Assembly: GCA_035695825.1 (NCBI GenBank)
Contig: DASRRH010000022.1
Span: forward strand, 1 to 64,000
Origin: JAKEFM01 sp035695825
GTDB lineage: Bacteria > Planctomycetota > UBA1135 > JAKEFM01
Direction: 5' to 3'
Length of the DNA: 64,000 nt
Shown: positions 60,168 to 64,000 of the stretch, in pieces
How the letters are laid out: the number at the start of each line of letters is the position of its first letter
Position numbering within the stretch: position 1 is the first letter of the stretch
The notes under the pieces: generated by a model
Database searches by the model: none
What the model saw: only the letters and a program-made list of their open reading frames with translations
Told to the model about the DNA's origin: nothing
Program-made: the position numbers and the translations under genes

Positions 60168-62723
60168 CTACGGCTGGACGAGGATCGCCAATGCGTTCGA
60201 GTTCGAAAACCCTCCCGGGGCGCAGGAGTCGGCCCAGAGGAACTCGATGAAGACCCCGAAGCCCGCCAGGGAAGGGTCGTTGGGAATGGGGATGGGGACC
60301 TCGGCCGCGCCGAGAGCGTTCGACCCGACGGGGATCTCGAGAAAGAGCGGGGAGAAGGGGCTGATCCAGATGAGGAACCCTGCGAGGGGGATCGCGGGCA
60401 CCTGGGGAAGGAGGCTCAAGCCGAAGAACCCGATCCCGCTCGACGGGGCGTTCTGGCAGGTGACCGCGAAGGAGGCGTTCCCCACCTGGGGGAGGGAGGA
60501 GACCCCCATCGGCAGCGGTCCCGCGCAGCCGGGCGTGGAGGTCCCGTACTTGGAGACGCCCGCGGGCAGGAGGTCCAGGCGACAGACCCAGCCGTCGCCA
60601 TTCCCGTTGGACGTCGTGTCGTAGGCTCCGGGGGTCGTAGGGAAGCTCCAACTCTCCCCGCACAAGGTCGCTGCGCCCGTCCCATCGAGGGCGACGTCAT
60701 AGGCGGTCTCCCAGTAGGGGCCGCCGACGAAGGACGAATAGACGAGGCCCGTACCGTCGGGTTTCACGCGGGTCACGAAGAGGTCCGCGTCGCCGGCGTT
60801 TCCCGCGAAGGCTCCGGAGGTCGTGGGGAAGCCCGCTCTCGCGTTCCCGGTCACGACGACCGTCCCCGAGCTCTCCGCGGCGACCTCCTCCCCGCGGTCG
60901 TCTTCCGGACTCCCGAGGAAGGTGGAATAGACGAGGGCGCTCAGCGTGGGGTCGAACTTCGCCACGAAGACATCCTTGAGGCCGTTGTGGCTGGTGTCGA
61001 AAGCGCCGAGGGTCGTCGGAAAGAGAGGCGAGCTCGTCTCGCCCGTGACGGTGACCTCGCCGCCCGGCCCGAGGGCCGCGCCGTAGATCGCCTCGTCCCC
61101 CGGGCTCCCGAGGAAGGTGGAATAGAGCAAGCCGCTGCCGTCGGGGGAGAGGGTGGTGACGAACCCTTCCGCGAAAAGCCCCGGGCCCCCGTTGAAGCTC
61201 GTGTCGTAGGCCCCGGGAGTCGTCGGGTAGTCCGCGGAGTCGGTCCCCCCCGCGATCGTCGTGGCGCCGTCCGGGTGGACGACCATCGCCTCCCCGTACT
61301 CCTCGCCGCTCCCTCCTATGTACGTGGAGAAGACGAGGGAGGCCCCGTCGGCGGCCAGCCGAGTGACGTAGCACTGGCTGAAGGGAGCCCAGGTCGGGTC
61401 GTAGGAGCCAGGGGTCGTCGGGAAGTCGGGCGAGTGAACGTGGCCCGAAAGAGTCGCCTCCTCCGCCGGGGAAAGGGCCATGGAGAGCGGGTACTCCAGG
61501 TCGCTCCCGCCGATGTAGGTCGAATAGACGAGGGCGCTCCCGTTCGACGTCAGGCGGGTCACGAAGAGGTCCCCCCCCCCGTACAGCGTCCCGAGCCCGA
61601 TGCCGTTGAAGCTGGTGTCGAAGGCCCCTGGCGTCGTCGGGAAGTCGAGGGAGCCGGTCCAGCCGGTGACCACGGGCTCCCCGTTCGCGCCGAGCGATAC
61701 GGCGGTCAGGGAATCGTTCTGGTCCCCGCCGAGATAGGTCGCCCAGAGGAGCTGGGAGCCGTCGGCGGAGAGTTTGGCGACCACGGCGTCCCCGATGAAG
61801 CTCGGAAGGCCCGCGGCCCCGTTGTAGCTCGTCTCGAAAGCGCCCGGCGTCGCGGGGTAATCGGCGGAGAGGGTCTGGCCCCCGACGACGACGCCCCCGT
61901 CGGGTGCGAGCGCGACCGAGATCGCCCTGTCGTTCGCGGTCCCCCCCAGCCAGGTCGACCACTCGAGGCCGGGGTCGATTACGAGCCGCCTCGCCGGGTC
62001 CCGACCCGAAACCTCGAAGCCGAACAGGTCCCGGCCGAGGAGCCGATACCGGCACTCCAGAGGACGGCGCTCCCCCTCGGGTCCCAGCTCGTAGGTCTCG
62101 GGCCTGCCCTGCCGGAGGGGTCCGAGGCGGGTTTGGAGGAGGAGCGCGCCGTTCCCGTCGAGGGCCATCGACTCCTGCCCCTCGCACCGGATCGCGAGGA
62201 GATCGAGGTCCGCCCCGGTCTCGAGGAGGAGGTCGTACTCGAGCCTCCCCTCCCGCTCCCGGAACTCGACCGCGACGCCGGGATAGAGGCCCTCGTAGCG
62301 TAGCCGGCCAAAGGCCGGGACGTCCGTCCGCCAGCGGGCCGGGTCGTTCCCCTTCAGAAAGTGGTGACAGCCCGGCAGCGGATCGAGAGGGACGGGTTCG
62401 GCGGACGCGGCTCCTTCGAACCAAAGAAAGAGGTTCGCCCCGCGCAGCTCATCGATGCCGAGGTGCCGGGCGTCCTCGGCCGCGTGGCCGTCGGAGGGGA
62501 CGCTACCGCACGGTTCGCGGCCCAGCAGTTGGAGGACGAAGCCTCGGTTCGAGAGGAAGGCGCGAAGCCCTCCCCCCGCGGCCAGGAACCGTGCGGGGCC
62601 CTCCCACTGGCCGCGGTTCTCGACGAAGGCGAGAGGAAGCCGCCCGAAAGTGGGAGGCTGCGGCGAAACGGTCTCCTCGACGGAGAGGGGCGGAAACAGA
62701 CAGAGAAGCGCCAGCTTGTTCAT
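60168..62723 (-). CDS. Large secreted SBBP-repeat beta-propeller protein
   Basis: An 851-residue protein. After a short hydrophobic start, residues 25-240 are the DUF7948-type domain (FVENRGQWEGPARFLA, PLPGCHHFLKGNDPARW, EFREREGRLEYDLLLE). Seven SBBP repeats follow, each about 60 residues and containing PTTPGAFDTSFNG or a close variant with ATYLGG or STFLGS before it. The last 130 residues (CAGPLPMGVSSLPQVGNASF, VPIPIPNDPSLAGFG) are a C-terminal beta module like those of its neighbours. Probably extracellular. ATG at 62723 is chosen because the frame further upstream is Arg-rich and unlike a signal. Confidence 0.85.
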   Translation of the reverse strand: MNKLALLCLFPPLSVEETVSPQPPTFGRLPLAFVENRGQWEGPARFLAAGGGLRAFLSNRGFVLQLLGREPCGSVPSDGHAAEDARHLGIDELRGANLFLWFEGAASAEPVPLDPLPGCHHFLKGNDPARWRTDVPAFGRLRYEGLYPGVAVEFREREGRLEYDLLLETGADLDLLAIRCEGQESMALDGNGALLLQTRLGPLRQGRPETYELGPEGERRPLECRYRLLGRDLFGFEVSGRDPARRLVIDPGLEWSTWLGGTANDRAISVALAPDGGVVVGGQTLSADYPATPGAFETSYNGAAGLPSFIGDAVVAKLSADGSQLLWATYLGGDQNDSLTAVSLGANGEPVVTGWTGSLDFPTTPGAFDTSFNGIGLGTLYGGGDLFVTRLTSNGSALVYSTYIGGSDLEYPLSMALSPAEEATLSGHVHSPDFPTTPGSYDPTWAPFSQCYVTRLAADGASLVFSTYIGGSGEEYGEAMVVHPDGATTIAGGTDSADYPTTPGAYDTSFNGGPGLFAEGFVTTLSPDGSGLLYSTFLGSPGDEAIYGAALGPGGEVTVTGETSSPLFPTTLGAFDTSHNGLKDVFVAKFDPTLSALVYSTFLGSPEDDRGEEVAAESSGTVVVTGNARAGFPTTSGAFAGNAGDADLFVTRVKPDGTGLVYSSFVGGPYWETAYDVALDGTGAATLCGESWSFPTTPGAYDTTSNGNGDGWVCRLDLLPAGVSKYGTSTPGCAGPLPMGVSSLPQVGNASFAVTCQNAPSSGIGFFGLSLLPQVPAIPLAGFLIWISPFSPLFLEIPVGSNALGAAEVPIPIPNDPSLAGFGVFIEFLWADSCAPGGFSNSNALAILVQP

Positions 62724-63024
62724 GACCCACCCGCAACGCCGGGATCCTAGCCTCTCCGCCCGGAGACTGCGAAGAGGCCGGGTTTTCCCCCGCGATTCCG
62801 CAGGTAGGACCTGCCTCGGGGCTGGAGCCCGGGTTGAGGAGGGAGGGGTTTCGTCCGGCCTGGTCGGAGGGGATCGCGGCGCGGCGGGTCGGGGCCCGGG
62901 GAGGGGGCTCCGTCCGCGGCGGGGCACGAGGCGCCGGCGACGGAGGCCGCGTTCCTCGCGGAGCTGGCGGTCCGCTGCGGCGTCCGCTCGCGACGAGACG
63001 AGCGTGCGCGCGCCGGCCGGATTC
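62724..63024. other. 301 bp between two minus-strand genes
   Basis: Nothing recognisable on either strand. It presumably contains the promoter of the SBBP-repeat gene. Confidence 0.4.
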
Positions 63025-64000
63025 CTACGGCGCGAAGCCGGAGGGGAGCGGGATCACGCGTACGCGATCGACTTCGGCGAGGAGGAGATCGTTTCCGAGG
63101 AAGTCGAAGTCGTAGGCCTCGTGGATGCCGGGCGCGCTCGCCGGCTCTTCGGCGACGAGGTGCGGGGCGAATCGATCCGAGACGTCGAAGACGAGGATTC
63201 CCTGACCGAGCGCGCCGTCCGCGACGAACAGGCGGCCGTTCACGACGCGCAGCGCGTGCCCCTCGAGGGGCCACGGGAAGCTGAGGTAACCCTGAACGAC
63301 GACGGCGGGGAACGCCGAGACGTCGAGCACGGCGATGTCGTTCGGATTGGACTGGCCGGTTTCCACCTGGGGCGGTCGCGCCATGTAGATCGCATCGCCC
63401 TGGACCGCGAACTCGGGGTCGAACGTCGTCGGGCCGGTCACGCCGAAGTCGAGGGCGTCGGTCGCGACCTGGCCCGCGATCGCCGGATTCGCCGGATCGG
63501 ACGCGTCGATTCCGTAGAGGATGCCCGCCTCGTGGACGTACACGCGCGCGCCGTCGACCGCGACGGTTCCTCCGACCTTCGCCGTGGCGGACGACAGCAC
63601 GATGTCGGAGAGCTGCGCCGGCGCGAGGGGAGCGGCGGCGTCGTAGATGCGGAGGTGCAGGTTCGGGGTCCCGTCCCCCACGTACGAAACGTAGAGACGG
63701 CTCCCGGCCACGGCGAGTTTGGTGCCGGTGCCGCTGAGCGCGAGCGTCGAGACGAGCGCCGGTTGGGCGGGATCGGATGCGTCGAGGACGGCGGTGTGTT
63801 CGTTGCCGGCGACATAGAGCACGGTTCCGCGCGCGGCGAGGTTGTGGCGGTTCGAGGCGTCGCCGGTGTTCGTCGGGAGGAGGCCGACGAGAGCGGGGTG
63901 CGCGGGATCGGAGACGTCGAGGATGCCGAGGACGTTGTTCGGGCTGTAGAGCACGTACGCCGCGTTTCCCCGGACGTGGACGTCCCGGATCTCGCCGAAG
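63025..64000 (-). CDS. LVIVD-repeat protein (incomplete at window edge)
   Basis: At least 325 residues are encoded and the frame continues beyond 64000, where it already reads GEIRDVHVRGNAAYVLYS. Repeats of about 45 residues contain LGILDVSDPAHPALVG, AVLDASDPAQPALVSTL, YGIDASDPANPAIAGQV, AVLDVSAFPAVV and LVFDVSDRFAPHLV, the LVIVD repeat of bacterial surface beta-propellers. Internal ATG or TTG codons near 63954 are not the start. Extracellular location is likely from the family. Confidence 0.85.
   Translation of the reverse strand, partial: FGEIRDVHVRGNAAYVLYSPNNVLGILDVSDPAHPALVGLLPTNTGDASNRHNLAARGTVLYVAGNEHTAVLDASDPAQPALVSTLALSGTGTKLAVAGSRLYVSYVGDGTPNLHLRIYDAAAPLAPAQLSDIVLSSATAKVGGTVAVDGARVYVHEAGILYGIDASDPANPAIAGQVATDALDFGVTGPTTFDPEFAVQGDAIYMARPPQVETGQSNPNDIAVLDVSAFPAVVVQGYLSFPWPLEGHALRVVNGRLFVADGALGQGILVFDVSDRFAPHLVAEEPASAPGIHEAYDFDFLGNDLLLAEVDRVRVIPLPSGFAP

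Noticed and set aside
60168..62927. Longer start of the SBBP protein at 62927
   Set aside because: The extra 68 residues are Arg/Pro-rich; the ATG at 62723 opens a short hydrophobic leader.
1..64000. CRISPR arrays, tRNA and rRNA genes, riboswitches
   Set aside because: No regularly spaced direct repeats, no cloverleaf with a TTCGAATC-type arm and no rRNA-like stretch were seen.

Overview
The window is very GC-rich (roughly 70% by eye, with GTG and TTG starts common) and bacterial. It combines an aa3-type oxidase operon, a multihaem cytochrome, very large secreted beta-propeller and SBBP-repeat proteins sharing similar C-terminal modules, ECF sigma/anti-sigma control, and many retropepsin-like genes. 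This suggests an uncultured environmental lineage of the Planctomycetota or Acidobacteriota kind. That placement is inference from protein style, not from any marker gene.

Region by region. (1) 1-12567 is a defence island with visibly lower GC. After a transposase fragment comes a five-gene co-oriented cluster: UvrD-type helicase fused to a Cas4-like nuclease, type III-like Mod methyltransferase, type III-like Res helicase-nuclease carrying an unusual C-terminal LexA/S24 peptidase domain, a small membrane protein, and a STAND-type P-loop NTPase. An IS5/IS427-like element sits in the last codons of the NTPase gene. (2) 12568-19907 holds two near-identical 672-residue double-DTG retropepsin-like/PDZ genes. 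They flank a decayed second defence locus: a DUF1156 methylase tail, an intact DUF4143 ATPase and a short HEPN/Swt1-like gene start. (3) 19908-29161 is respiratory: a pentahaem cytochrome diverging from coxB-coxA-coxC-subunit IV-small protein, a long hairpin terminator, and a CotA-like multicopper oxidase facing a small lipoprotein gene. (4) 29158-40320 is the most striking part. A minus-strand operon of nine genes, mostly linked by 4-nt GTGA overlaps, runs tryptophanase, Had-like alcohol dehydrogenase, Oah/BamA-like ring hydrolase with a zinc ribbon, SDR, two benzoyl-CoA-reductase-type FeS subunits, two ATP-driven activase subunits and a retropepsin-like protein. A polyferredoxin-TPR membrane protein diverges from it. 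Together they look like a tryptophan/indole to anthraniloyl- or benzoyl-CoA dearomatisation module. (5) 40321-51650 is a mosaic of small genes, relics and repeats: DUF1801, an AlkD gene with an in-frame amber stop, DUF1697, a PIN toxin-antitoxin pair, YceH, a GT2-ArnT fusion that needs a CTG start, a pntB relic, a Tat-exported protein, and a second DUF4143 ATPase preceded by a 41-bp palindrome. Two 55-bp inverted repeats (52/55 identical) bracket about 6.3 kb here. (6) 51649-64000 carries a MerA/Lpd-like flavoprotein diverging from a TVP38 membrane protein, an ECF sigma/anti-sigma pair, a PiT phosphate transporter, and large secreted proteins with an alginate-lyase-like enzyme among them.

Several genes were given starts supported by overlap or ribosome-binding sites rather than the longest reading frame. 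No tRNA, rRNA or CRISPR array was seen. Very long antisense reading frames are everywhere because of the GC content and were not annotated.
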